From Phylloscopus collybita (taxonomy: Eukaryota; Chordata; Aves; Passeriformes; Phylloscopidae), in NCBI GenBank assembly GCA_027886175.1, contig JAJNNQ010000024.1:29429001-29493000 (forward strand): DNA of 64,000 bases, written 5' to 3'. Below are positions 13,001 through 25,060 of the stretch, piece after piece; the first letter of the stretch is position 1, and each line of letters opens with the position of its first letter. Below the pieces are notes generated by a model. The model saw nothing but the letters and a program-made list of their open reading frames with translations. It was not told the DNA's origin and searched no databases. A program made the position numbers and the translations under genes.

Positions 13001-13639
13001 CATACCTTTTTCAAACCCTTTCCTTCTCTGTCAAGATCTCCAACCCACACACAGACACAAAACTCTCCCAGGTCCAGTAGTGGGAACATGAGATGGTTGG
13101 ATCAGTCACTGCAGGTCAGTGACAAGGAGTTTATGGTCTGGGGTATGCCTGGACAAAGAATCCATTGAACAAGTTCAGATGAGAACGAAACAAGTGGAAA
13201 TCCTGACCTGCCTGCAGAAAATTTAGAAATCGAAATAATTTTTTGAATTAATTAGTTTGACTAGCTTCAATTACAAAAAGAGAATGAAGGCATGGATCAT
13301 GGAGCAGAAAGGCACATAGCACATTAACTTAAAGCATGACTGAGCAATTGGCTAAATTTGTAATCTTGACATAGACATCCCCCAAAAATCTAATTAGGAA
13401 TAAACAAACACAGGACACACTACTTCCATAAAATTGAAAGCTACTTTCATTAAGTGTAACATCATGTTTCGAGTTGAATTGTTTAAACTGTATTCTTAGT
13501 ACAGCTGGTGATCAGTTTGAAACAAAAACTGTAGGAGTTCTCTTGGCATTTAAATCCAGCAGTTACAGCTCATTTAGCTAAGCTACCTATCTTGAGCTGT
13601 GTTCAGCAGGTAAACTGCAGCTTTGAGTGGGCAGGTCAC
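10066..13639. other. Intergenic with small motifs only
   Basis: No gene recognised. A TG microsatellite lies at 10713-10741 and one copy of a repeated 19-mer at 10787-10805. An AT-rich stretch at 12420-12740 contains the perfect palindrome CAATTAATTG (12469-12478), i.e. two opposed TAAT homeodomain cores; it may be regulatory but this is weak. Confidence 0.55.
10713..10741 (+). repeat. (TG)n microsatellite
   Basis: Imperfect TG dinucleotide repeat interrupted once by TTTGTC. Confidence 0.85.
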
Positions 13640-14290
13640 AGGTGTGACACATACAGTGTCACATACGGTACTGAAGTTCCACACGGAACGCCACTTTGGA
13701 TGTGACTTTGAAAATTGCTTCCATGAAGGAGAGACATAGCTGGCCCTTTAGAAGCGGCGAGGGGTTAAAAACTGCTCCCTTGAATTTATTTCTGATATTG
13801 GTAGAGGGCTCTGGAACGGCCAGCCTGCTGATTGACAGGTTCACATGGGGCGACCTTGGCGTTAGCAACGCGGCTCTGGTTGCCTGGTAAACACAGGCAG
13901 ATGGATCCAGCCCCGCTGATTTTCAGCAGTGACGGATGGCAAAGGTATTTCTGATCCGCATCACACCCTGCAGATCCCATGAAAATGACTTGGCACAGGG
14001 CGGAAGGTATTAGATTCGGGTGACAAATAACTACCTGACATCAGCTGAGGCCTCTTCAGAAAGGTTATGCTGCAAATAACCGGCTTTTACGTAACTCCGT
14101 TTTCATGAAGCAACAGAAAGACATGTGGCTTATTTATTTATTTGAGAAAATGTGATGCAGCAACTGTCTGATGAAAACTATTCCTTGGGAATAGAGACCC
14201 GGCTATTCCAGCACTGTGTAGGGTTCAGGGTGGTTTCGGAGGGGTTTTGTTTGTTTGTAAGTTTAAAGCATGCATGTTTTAAATAGTTGC
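13640..14290. promoter_or_regulatory. Candidate cis-regulatory element, CpG-retaining, with RFX/FOX-like motifs
   Basis: This stretch keeps many more CpG dinucleotides than the desert around it (clusters at 13670-13700, 13750-13765, 13815-13875, 13930-13960 and 14010-14095). At 13879-13891 GTTGCCTGGTAAA matches 11 of 12 positions of the RFX X-box GTNRCC-N-RGYAAC, and GTAAACA at 13887-13893 is a FOX-type site; a second RFX half-site AGCAAC lies at 13864-13869. TTGACAGG at 13833-13840 contains the MEIS/TGIF core TGACAG. No exon with splice signals is apparent. Enhancer identity is inferred from composition and motifs only; the target could be TBX15, about 48 kb away. Confidence 0.35.
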
Positions 14291-15286
14291 TATGGTTGAT
14301 GTTATATGTGCTTTTTCAATGGGAAGAATTAGCATTCAGACAAGACATTTACTCAGAGCAACTGGGATTTCATGAGTCCTTGCTTTTCCAGCCCTTCTGT
14401 TCAAAAGTTCTTGACTTTTATTCCTTTTTCTCTTTTCATGAGTCAGTGGCTTCAGCAGCAAAACCAATATTTCGATTAGGTGTGTGGTCAATAAATACTC
14501 ATCTGAGCTTCAGACCTTTGTTTTCATGAAGTAGCTTGTTTGTGTTTAAAAATGGCTGGGGTTGGCATGTGTTGAGAGGGCTCCAAATGCTTTATGCCTC
14601 TCTTTAGCTGGTAGGTGTCCCTTCCGCAGGATAACATCCTCAAAATGCGTAGTGTGTGAGTGCATGTGTTCCTGCAGTGAGTTAAAATAACTGTTTGCAC
14701 CTTCTGTGCTGCATGTTACCATTCCTGCCAGGATAATCCGGTGTGGTTGTATCTGATAGGACATCAATAACAAGCCTAGAACTTGGCAAATGTCATCTCC
14801 CCAAGATGGAGTGTCTTGTTTCTCTGCCTGTGTTGTGCTGTAAAGCTTCTCTCACTATTTAAACCTTCTCCACTAGAGACAGCAAAATTTCCAGGTGGCC
14901 CAGAGTTGTCCCCTTGTCCCTGTGGTGAAGTCATTCTCTTGGTTTTCAATGCAAATGAATACAAATAAATAGAAACAATAACTATAAGGCAAGTTTTTGG
15001 GATAGCTGAGGAAAAGTAGAGTCAGCATAACATTGCTAATGAGCAAGGAAAACTTCTTTAATTTTTTTTTTCCTCCCGGAGGGATTTATCTTCTTCCTTA
15101 GGCTTTTAATCAGATTTACCTATTTATCCAGAACTCTGCACAAAGAATAAGGTTGCCTATATTTCTGTAATCATGCTTACAGGCTTTCCTCCTTGTACTT
15201 AAATTTATTAGTATTTCACCTGTTTTCTGTTCAGTTTTCCTGCATCATTAGTCTCCAGTGTTCATGTCTTTTTTCTCCATCCCGTG
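14291..15286. other. Intergenic, nothing recognised
   Basis: No gene or known repeat family. A short T-rich run lies at about 15060-15072. Ends at the CCTT microsatellite. Confidence 0.6.
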
Positions 15287-15430
15287 CCCCTCCCTCCCTC
15301 CCTCCCTCCCTTCCTTCCTCCCTTCCTTCCTTCCTTCCTTCCTTCCTTCCTTCCTTCCTTCCTTCCTTCCTTCCTTCCTTCCTTCCTTCCTTCCTTCCTT
15401 CCTTCCTTCCTTCCTTCCTTCCTTCCTTTT
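15287..15430 (+). repeat. (CCTT)n / (CCCT)n polypyrimidine microsatellite
   Basis: About 144 bases of pure pyrimidine on the plus strand: first CCCT units, then near-perfect CCTT units. The repeated LPSF and EGRK open frames on the two strands are artefacts of the repeat. Long mirror-symmetric purine/pyrimidine tracts can adopt triplex (H-DNA) structures and vary in length between individuals. Confidence 0.97.
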
Positions 15431-17194
15431 ATCAACATAGGCTAAAGAGAAGAGTTTTGTTTTGAAGGCGACTCTGTGAATGTGTGAATGTGGGTTCATT
15501 CTCATCTTCTACAGAGTCTGTACCTTGCTGTCTGGAGTGTAAGTTGCTTTTGCCTACTTGATCTTGGAGGCAGACAGTGCTGCAGAGATGCAGTAGCAGA
15601 CTGCAGCTCTCACAGCACGCCCTTTTCAATGGTTTTACAGAATTTCTAAAAAATTAGAGCTGAGGCCCTGAAACTGGCTTAGTTTTCTTTCAGCATAGCA
15701 TGCTGTTCTCTCGGCACCCTACGTCTCTGGTGTGCTTTGCCCTTTTTGCCTGTGGCACTCCTCTTGCCAGAAAACTTCACTGCAATTGATTTTCAGCCCT
15801 TTCCCTCATGTCCACACACTTGTCTCCACCAGGCAGGGATCTAGCTGAATAATGCCAGAGGTAGTTCAGGAAACAAATGCTGTGTAGAGCTCGCTGCAGA
15901 CAGCAGGCATGTTGGACTGCAGCACACCAGCACCTCCCACACCGGCTTCCCATAGGAGGCACAAGATGGGGAAAGAGCTTCAGCATGAAGCTCCACATGG
16001 AGCCTTGCAGATGGGGAAGGGGTGGCTGTGCCACTTGTCCCCACGCAGAGGAGCAGTTGGAGCAATGGTGTGCACTGCCAAGGGTTATGCAGAAGTTCCA
16101 AGACAAATGTCCTTTGCAGGAGCTCCCAAAAGAGCCAGGCTGGAGGGTGCCCTTTCTCCAGTTCAGTGCAGGGTGTAGTTTGTTAATCATAGGCAGATGA
16201 AGTGTGAGGCAATTTTTTCCTGGTTTTATCTATATAATTGACAATATTTCCTTTAAAATGGCAAGCTGAAGATTGAGACATATTTATTAAGTCCTGTGAA
16301 CTTGAACAATGAGCTCTTTAATACAGACCCAGGGTATTGTGTGCTCCCAAGAATAAATCCTGATGTTTGGAAAGGGCGTATCAAACATAGATGGTGCCTT
16401 TTGAAGCTGGCTTTTGAGAACGAATGATGGCTGTTACCCAGGGCTGTGTGTCAAGGGCACTCTGGTTTCACAAAGCTGCTTCTGGTCCGAGGCACTCAGC
16501 TGAGTTTTGTTTAGTGTCCTCTAGTCAGAATAGTCAGAAAAGCAGCGCGCTGCCGAAGGGCAGTCACAACCAAAACGATTCCAGCTGTCAACACAGTGGA
16601 GAGACTTTTAATTTTGTGGGCCCTAAACTAAAGACCAGAGCGAGTGGCTGACTCAGTGGTGCATGAAGCTCCCCTGTCTGGGGCTGAAGGAGGGCGTGGT
16701 AGCCCTGGAACCCAGTGCTCAGCACCTCAGCAGCAAGCCCAGCACAGTCAGCAAGGTCCATGCCGGTGCTGCATTGCTGAGCGGGAGCAGAGCAGGAGCA
16801 GAGCACAGTTATCTCTCAGGGCTGAGTCTGGGGTATCTTGTGCAGCCTGGTGCTGCTCTCCTGATCATAAGACTCCATCCAGCACAGTGCCACATCACCA
16901 CTGTCCCCAAAAACTTAAACTCAGCTCTAGTTTACTGTCCCATGCAATGCTCTTTCCCATATGATCAGATGAACAGCCAGTGTGCAGCATGTGTGGATTG
17001 CTTATCTCCTCTTTCCATAGTGCAAACCATGTGTGTGTGCACGTGAGAGAGTGGCGTGCACTGTCTAGGGAGCCAGCCCAGGCAATCCTGCCCAAACAGG
17101 TCTGTTCCACTGCAAAGGGACTGCATCACTTCCAGATGAGAGATGGCACAGAATCAAGTCCATTATATAAATTAATGGCCTGTATAGTGTTACG
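15431..17194. other. Intergenic, nothing recognised
   Basis: Somewhat GC-richer than the flanks at 15870-16180 and 16640-16870, producing overlapping open frames of 75-137 codons on both strands. None resembles a known protein or shows splice context. Confidence 0.55.
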
Positions 17195-17250
17195 CTTATG
17201 GAGTTGATCCTTACAGGTTTCTTCTGACTCAAGATATTCTGTGATTCTCT
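17195..17250 (+). repeat. Diverged CR1 LINE 3' end
   Basis: GGAGTTGATCCTTACAGG, TTCTTCTGACTCAAGATATT and CTGTGATTCT follow the order of the CR1 3' terminus (GATGATCCTTGAGGTCCCTT, CCAACTCAAGATATTCTGTG). Short and diverged. Confidence 0.5.
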
Positions 17251-19079
17251 GCAGGGCTTAAAATATGGCAGATACCACATATTTAGCAACCAGTAGTGTA
17301 AGAACTACAACAGCAAAAAAGTGGGATGTGGAGAAGGTGCTATTAGTTAGATCAGGGTGGACGAAAATGATCTGGTACCACAAGCCAGAATGAACCAATA
17401 GTTACATGTTACCATCAAAATCCCCCAGTGAAACGCTGGAGTGAAGCTCAGATGTATGAGTGCCTAGAGACACTCCACAAAACTGTTGGAAGACGAGCTT
17501 TTAGTCAATTTTAAGTCTTCTGTAGCTTTTTCATTCTGCTCAAAAGCAAGTGAAATAATTGGAGTCATGGAGCATGGAAAAATCCCTGCCTGTCAAATTC
17601 AATATAGATAGATTTTCCTTGCTTTTCCTTCTAGGAAACCTTCTAGGCAAATTCACAGCAGAAATGTGTTACAAATACTATGTGTTGTTGTTACATATAT
17701 CACTTCATACTGTATGAAATGAAAGAATTTTGGTAAATTCAACCAATTCACAAAAATCTCTTTTGCTCTTTGCAGTGAAAATAAGTTATTTATCTTCATA
17801 TTTACACCTAAATAGTTTCTAGGCTATGAGTTGCCAGTAACCTCAGGCTGCAGTCCTGCTGGGTCAAGTACTGTTTAGTCACTTGGGGTATTTTAAATAC
17901 TAGCTGTAGGTTTATTCTGCCTTGTTTTGGCAGAGCATTTGACTGTGCTTTAGTAAGAGCAATTCAAACCATGTTTCCCAGAAGAGTCTGCCCTTTTTTC
18001 TTTTCCCTTATTCCATCCATTGTTGCTATATGGAACTTTTATGAAGTTTTTAGCTAGTGAGTGAATTAAGGGCCTGGAACCATCAGCCAGAATCTGTAAG
18101 TAGAAGTTGGGCTTTCATGTACTGAAAATGGTCTTGTGCAATAAGTTTGACTTTGCACTCCAGACCTCCTTGCACTTACAGTTTCTGATTTCTTCAGGTT
18201 TCAAGGAGTAAATGAGAACCACAAAACACCAAGAACTGTCTCTTTGTGCAAAGGAAGAGGTTTGCTGATTTTGGCAGAAGGCTTTGGATAGTATAAATTT
18301 TGAATGTGGGCAAGTATGATGCACTCTCTCCCTTCAGTCACAGCAGGTGGGATGCAGCTGACCAGATGTGGACATCTTCCTCTGAGCTGGATATCTGGAT
18401 GTGCAGCCTCCCTTCACACAGTGCTAGTTACTTCATGGTTATAATGGTAAATGTCTAAAACAATGAAATGGGTCAGGTCCTAGAAGTATTTATTTCCCTT
18501 TCTGACTTGCAAGACGACCCAGAGCAACCCACTGAGTCATAAAATGCTTCCTTGCAGACACCTGAAATTAGACATGTTGAATAATACTCTAACAATTTGA
18601 TCCAACTGCCTTTGAGGTTAGCCTCAGGCAACATCACTGGGTGTTTTACAGGTCTTTAAAGGGATTTGATGTGGAAGGCAGGGCAGAGGCTGTCAGTCAG
18701 ATAAGTGCAGGTAAAGGAATACTGTTGAGTTTGACAGATGCCATGAAACATTGCTGCAGCAGGCTGGCGGTGCAGTGCTGTGCACATCTGTGACAGCTGA
18801 CACAATGAAATGATCTTCCCTAAGCAGGCAGAGGGAGGCTGAGACCTAAGTCATGACCACGCTGGGAATAACATGGGTGCTGCTGGAGATGGAGCAAAAA
18901 CACAAACTGTTTTTATCACCCTGTCAGATTTATCCAGTGAGCTTCCTTAAAACCACAGTCTCCTTTCAACAACTCTACTTTCCAGCTGGGAGTTACAAAT
19001 GCCTGAGCTTTTGCGTCTCTCAGGGATTCCCTTGTGCTGTGTTTGGCCTTTTCTTCACTCTTCCCCAAAAGCCATAGCA
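17251..19079. other. Intergenic, nothing recognised
   Basis: AT-rich DNA with no supported gene, repeat family or array. Confidence 0.6.
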
Positions 19080-19285
19080 ATGACAGTAGTGGCTGTGCAC
19101 ATGACATGTTTTAGTTCCATTTGCAACCACTTCATGGTACGGTTAGCACTAATCATGGCCTGTGCTGGCCGCAGCAGAGTGGGTGCTTACAAGTCCAAGC
19201 GGCAGCCGGACACCCATCTGCTATTCATGACCTTGGGCTGTGTCTGCAAACACAATTAATAGTTATCTGATAGTAGAAGTCTGCA
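19080..19285. promoter_or_regulatory. Candidate cis-regulatory element with FOX, homeodomain and paired GATA-like motifs
   Basis: A compact motif cluster: GCAAACA (FOX, 19246-19252), AATTAAT (homeodomain, 19254-19260) and TTATCTGATA (two opposed GATA cores, 19263-19272) within 27 bases, with CpG-containing sequence upstream (19180-19210) and CAACCAC (RUNX-like) near 19124. No coding or repeat explanation is apparent. Function is inferred from motif spacing only. Confidence 0.25.
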
Positions 19286-22200
19286 GCAGTTTCCTTCTGT
19301 TTTCCATAAGTGAGTATCTCCACTGTCCTTCTGTAGGGTCCAATTAAACAGATGGATTCACCTCTTCTAGCCTGTCATTCTTCCTACCACTACATTGCAG
19401 GAAACCCCTAAATGCAGTGTGCCTGGGAAAGGTGTTCTGAGGGACCAGCTGTGCAAACAGAAATGCCACCTTAGCCACTGACATCACATGACCTGCTGCT
19501 TCCCTCCATTCCTCCTCACAAGACAGCCTGGCCCTTCTGTTTGGCAGGCTCGTTAGCAGGAGGAGAAATGGAATGTCTGAGGTATGGCATTCTTGCATCT
19601 CTTTAAAAGTTTTTATGGCTGTGATGATGAACGCTGCTATTGCCTCCTGTTCATCCCACCACTGAGCCTGAACTGGAAGTGAAAATGAAGGAGGAGGAGG
19701 TAGCAGCTGCTCAGTTGCTGGTAGCAGCAGTTAAATTTCACAGACAGCCATGAAAGTTGGGAGTGGCTGAGAGTCTCTAGGAGGCAGCATTTGCACAGTA
19801 CTATAAGGAGAGGAAGAGGAGAGGTGAACATATTTTCTTATGCCTGGTTCAATATGCCCTGATCTCTGATGACTTCCTTCTCCCTTCAGTGTGTAGAGCA
19901 GGAAAGCACATGGAATAAAATTCCCACTGTTGAAAATCTCCAGGAGGAATGACTTTACAGGCTGTAAAATATTACTCTGATAAAAAATTCTAATAAAGCT
20001 GAATATTTTTAACAGCTGAAGTCAAATTTGTCTCCAGAATCCTCCCCATCTTAGAAACAGGCTTGAATAAATGATTCCCATCACACCAGAAAAGTGTCTT
20101 GCTCATTGGAATTGTTGGGTTCTTCAGTACCCTTCTTTGGAGAGTGGGTGCCTGACAATGAACGGCAGCTCTTGAAACACAACACAGTCTGCTGGCCTAG
20201 GGGGGGGCCTTAAAATACAGAAAGGGGGCAGATGTGCATGGCTTAGAGCAGTGCTTCCTGTGACAGTACAGGACACTGACATTTATATTTCACTTACATT
20301 CAAAACTTCTTGTGGGCTCCCTTTCCCTGGGTACAGCTGGGGTTTCCTTCATTTATCTTTCAAGTTGCAGTGGGAACATGGGAGCTGTTATGATGGAAAG
20401 TGTTTGGAGCTATTGAAGCTCCAGGAACAGGACCCCCAATGGAGATGTGTCATGCAGGACAGCTTTTAATCAGATTTATTGAAGTGGTTTTGCTGTAGGA
20501 TTCCAGCCCAGATCTGTGTGGATGTGTACAGGGTGGACATGAGATGAAGCCTCCTGAAGGTAACAACAAATTTCTTGCTTCTCTTGTCCATACAGCAGGG
20601 ACACTGGCTGGCTGCACCTGGGACATTTGCTCAGCTCTTCCTACAGCTGACAATCATTGGACCACATGAGCACCAGCGGCTCCCAAGTCTTACCCTGGGT
20701 AGGAAAAAGACAGATCCTCAAACGTTTGGATGTCACAGGCTGTTTTTCCATGGTGTTATAACACTGCATCCTCTTGTGCAGGGAGGCAGAGCTAAAGCAT
20801 CACTGAGGGAAGCCTGGACACATCCTTGGTGTCTGTCAGGGATGCAAAAAATGCTGGAGAAGTCTTATGTCAGAAGCAATCACAAGCCTTGACCTGATGC
20901 ATCTAAAGCTCTCTGAATCCTTCACACCTCCTCAAAGCCTTTTCTCTTTCTCAACTGACATTTTTATAAAGTTCCCTGCTACTTAATCTCAGATAACTAC
21001 ATTGCAGTTTAAATCAGTCATCACCAATCTGTTGTGGCCCTCCAGATCAAATACTTCCCTCCCAGCTTAGACTGTTCTTGAAAATTATTGCCACCTCCTA
21101 TAAATATGGCTGTGAGGTTGCAAAGTGTCAGTTCTCCTTAGAAAGATGATTTATTTAAACAAGTAGAGAAAGAAGATTTGGGCTATTTTTAGGTGTCTTT
21201 CTTTGATGCTATACAAAGATTTTCTCACCATGTTTCTCTGTTCAGCTGTGCTGTCTCTGACTTTTCACCCAGTGGAAGAGGTATCCACAACAGTGGTCCC
21301 ATGTCGCTCTCAGCAAGTGCCTTTCACTGTTCAGTGTTGTTATTACTGATTTACTCTTGTGTTCTGCATCAGAAACCAGGGGCGTCCCCCAAGACTTAGG
21401 TTGCCTGAGATCAGTGCAGCACTCAGATGACACTGACAACAAAGAGTTTACAGTGTGTTTCCCATGCACTTTAACTGAAGCATCATTGAAAAGCCCAGAG
21501 GCCAGATGAGACTGGCTCAAAGTGAAGTCTGCAAAATGTTGTCTGGAAGAGGGAAGACTATTTGAATAGAATAGCTTATCAGGAAACTACTAATTTAAGT
21601 TACTTTTAAGGAAAAATTCTTTATCTGAAAGAAGAAGGATCTTTTCCCCACTAGAATGAGGCTGGGCTGACCTAGAATAGCCAAGAGCTTGGCAGCTAAG
21701 GTATTAATGTTTACAGGAGAAGAGTTGGGCTCATGCGTCTGAGTTAGAATTTTGATTTAGTTTTGAGCCCCTCACATGCTGGAGTGAATGACTCTAGCAG
21801 GTTGTTACCAGGAATTTCATCTACAATCTCTGTCTTTTTGTGGGCAGTTTTAACAGGTTTTAGGCATACACTAGTGCAAAAGGGTTAAAAGCAAAAAAAA
21901 ATACGGATAAGGTGGAAACCCCATCTGCATCCCAAATGCTCCTATTATTGACATTTTCCAGGACAGAGATGAAGTACAAAAAGGTTCGATGACTTTCTCT
22001 GTATTACTCAAGGAGTCAGCAGCAAACTGATCTGGGACACCTCACTGTTGGAAATTTCCAGATGTCAGAATGATTTACTTCTTCATTTTAGTTTAGATCC
22101 CAGAAATCACAAGTCTGAGTTTTGTCCTTCCTAGAAGTCAGCAAGCATTGTGTATGGACTGGACAAAGCTGAGTCACAGGAAACTGTGGGTCACCTTATT

Positions 22201-23204
22201 CCCTGTCAAGCCTCTCACCTCCCCATGGAGTCAAGGCATCGTACTTCTGCACAAGAGGTTATGGACAAGAAGTTCCTGCAAGCTCCTTTCAGAACTCTAA
22301 AAATAAGAGTTCTCATAATATATAGCAGGACTAATTGAGTTTTTGCTATTCCTCCCACAGAGGGTTATCAACATAGTTTACAAAGTGTCATCTTTTAGCA
22401 ACTGCTCAAGAGTTGGCTGTTTCCTATCTCATCCCCTCTGACACATTTACATGTTCTCTTCATAAAAACACACAGATAAAAAACCCCTCCCTGTTGTGTC
22501 TTGAATATTTTCAACCAAAGAAAAAAAAAATCTCTTGCCAAGTTGTTCAGTAGCTGGAAATGACTTGTCACGTCCACAGACCAGAAATTCTTTTTATTTT
22601 TATATGACTAACCATGCTATGATTAATGGCTCACATAAATAGGCTCAAAATAAGTCTGGCACAAATATAGGGAAGGAGAAGGGTAAATGGGATAAGGACT
22701 GGATGGGTCTGTTGCAGGACATCAGTGGCGTGAATGGCATAGCGGGCACGGAGGAAGGAAAAAATGTTTCATGCTATTTATAGCTCAAAATTACAGCTAC
22801 AGATGGTGAGGCTGTCATGTAGCAGGGGCTCAGGACATGGAGAAAAGGCAACCTGCACTGCACAGACTTGTCTCTGCCTGAAAGCTGCTGTCTCTCTGAC
22901 AGGTACACAGGGCCTCATTGCCCCAAGAGTAGGACAATTCCTAAAAGTTTGACTGAAGCTTTATCCATATCCTCTTGAGTTTTTTTGCCCAAGATTTACT
23001 GTACAACATATTCAGCTATCCCTCCTCCACATTTTCCAGCTCCTTTTGTCAGCTGTTCCTCTGTTTACATTCAGCTCATAATGTACAGTGAAAATTTTGA
23101 GTGGAAATGCCAGACACACAGTCTTAGCAAATGGGGACAAGCATGTCCCTTCAGGGGGCTCTGAGAAGAACAAACAGCTACTTCACAGCTGGTGAAGTTT
23201 GTAG
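19286..23204. other. Intergenic, nothing recognised
   Basis: No gene, known repeat or array identified. A G run (about eight G) lies at 20201-20208. Open frames are short and unrelated to known families. Confidence 0.6.
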
Positions 23205-23560
23205 GGGAGACAAAGCTGGAGGTGTGGTGAAGGATGGGGACGAGGGGACACTCGTTCAGACTCCTGGTTCAGGCTCCATCACCTGAACAGAACCCTTTGC
23301 ACAAAACTCAGCTTGAATAAATAGAAATGCCAGGACATGCATCTAGAGGGACAGAATGGGAAGCTCTCTCCAGTGTGGAGAGGCGGGCGCACATCCTGGA
23401 AAGCAGAGACTCTGGAAACATCACAAGGATGGGTAACTCCAGGCAGATGGCTGAGGCAGGGGAGCAAGCCAGACACTACAGCTCAATGAGGAAGATGAGG
23501 AATGGAAAATGAACAGTCCAGACTTTATCAAGAAGCAGGTCACAGTCAGAAGCTGTTACA
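23205..23560 (+). repeat. Degraded CR1-type LINE coding fragment (probable)
   Basis: Nucleotide resemblance to the 3' half of CR1 ORF2: TTTGTAGGGGAGACAAAGCT then GGAGG parallels the family's TTTGCAGACGACACCAAGCT then GGGAGG (the FADDTKLGG region), and at 23305-23350 CAGCTTGAATAAATAGAAAT then GCCAGGACATGCATCTAGAG parallels the KFNKGKCQVLHLG region. Frames are broken by stops. The right boundary is vague. Confidence 0.45.
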
Positions 23561-24919
23561 GCACAGTCATTTGGCCCCACAGACAGGTGGGATCAGAGAG
23601 CAGAGGGCAGCACTGGATGTGGCTCTCCCCGTGCGGACCTGCACAGCCTTGAAGCACCTTTGCTGGGCTGCAATCCCATGGCTCAGCTGCATCCCAGAAA
23701 TATCCCCTCCTACAGGATTCCTGGTTGCTGCTGGGAGCAGGATGCAGCTGGCAGAGCTGATGTGGCTGTGGGCTCTCCAGAGTCATGGGCCAGGTTAGCA
23801 CTGTGTTTCTTACAGAAACCCCACTGCAGCTGTGAGTGACAAACTGTGTCACTGTGAGAATACTTACCAGCAATTTCTGAAGTGGCTTTGCCATTATTTT
23901 GTGTCTGAAACAGTCTAGAATGACTCATGTTTCTGAAATAAGAATAACAAGAGTGTAATTTTATACTTTTTGCCATAGTGAAACCTCATTAAAAACGATG
24001 AGGTGTTTGGATTTGATGCTGTTTGCACCTTTCCACCTCTGATGGCACAGGTTCCTGGGGACAGGACTCTTCTTTGGGGACTAAACAGAACTTTGGTTTC
24101 TGGGAAACAAAAATCCTTTTGACAAAAAGTGTGAAATATTTTTCTCTGAGGGCCCAAAATAAGTGAAATCTTTCCCTGTGAGCAGTGGTAACACAGAAGG
24201 TGTACGTAGGCCTCTGTCAGCAATACATAAACATTACATTTCTGCCACAATGCAATAGCAGAGTTCTGTCGCAGGGAAGCAGAGTCCCTCTTTTAAAATG
24301 GGAAGCCAGAAAACTGTGTGGATGTAATGAGATGTTTCCCAGTTGCTTCCCAGAGTATTACAGGATTGTCATGAAGCAACAGAAGGCCTGCCAGTTCTGT
24401 GAATTCATCAAGGCTGAGATGAAATGTGTCACCTTTTCCTCTCAGCTCTCTCCCTGCCAAGAAATGAAAAAAAAAGAGCTTCTAGTGAGCTGAGCTTGCA
24501 ACTTACAGAGTTATCCATATAGGCATTAGAAATAAATGCTCTATGACTTCCTCTGTCCAGCTTGTATTGGATATTATACAACTCACTGAAATTTAAATAT
24601 TACCAACTGTATATTAAGCATATTAAGCTATATTTAACCATCCTGCCTTATATATCTTTGTTCGTGCTAAGATATTTGTCCATATATTTTTATGAACATG
24701 GATATGGAGTATGTATTATAGAGGGTCAGATATTTCCCATGAATATCTTTTTCTGAATGGAAATTTAGTCTTCAAGAGCTCTGAATTTCCCTATGGCACT
24801 TTTGCTGGAGATTTTTACTCCCCACTGGGAAAAATAAAATGCTTTGTTTTGAATTAGCTCAACCTAAATTGAAATACTTTGGTTTGTCAAACTGAATTAA
24901 AACATTTCATGAAGGGGCA
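23561..24919. other. Intergenic, nothing recognised
   Basis: Mixed-composition DNA that becomes AT-rich after 24540. No gene or repeat family identified. Confidence 0.55.
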
Positions 24920-25060
24920 GTTCAGCTTTAATTTACGTCCACAAGAGTTACTGTGTGCCTTGTGGACATTTTAATTTATAGCCATCATACTCCCATAATG
25001 CATCATAATCGTCTCTCTCATTAAATTTTTGCAATGTACTCTGAGAGTCAGATGGCCACA
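24920..25060. promoter_or_regulatory. Candidate regulatory or structured element: inverted repeat flanked by TTTAATTTA copies
   Basis: Perfect 9-bp inverted repeat GTCCACAAG (24937-24945) and CTTGTGGAC (24959-24967) with a 13-base loop, bracketed by direct copies of TTTAATTTA at 24927-24935 and 24970-24978. Further TAAT/ATTA cores lie at 24990-25030. The layout suggests paired homeodomain-type sites, but a 9-bp inverted repeat alone is expected by chance in 64 kb. Confidence 0.25.

Noticed and set aside
15248..15505. EGRK/LPSF-repeat open frames on both strands
   Set aside because: Pure artefact of the CCTT microsatellite.
21981..21995. AGGTTCGATGA resembling a tRNA T-arm (GGTTCGA)
   Set aside because: No matching acceptor stem, D-arm or anticodon arm could be placed around it.
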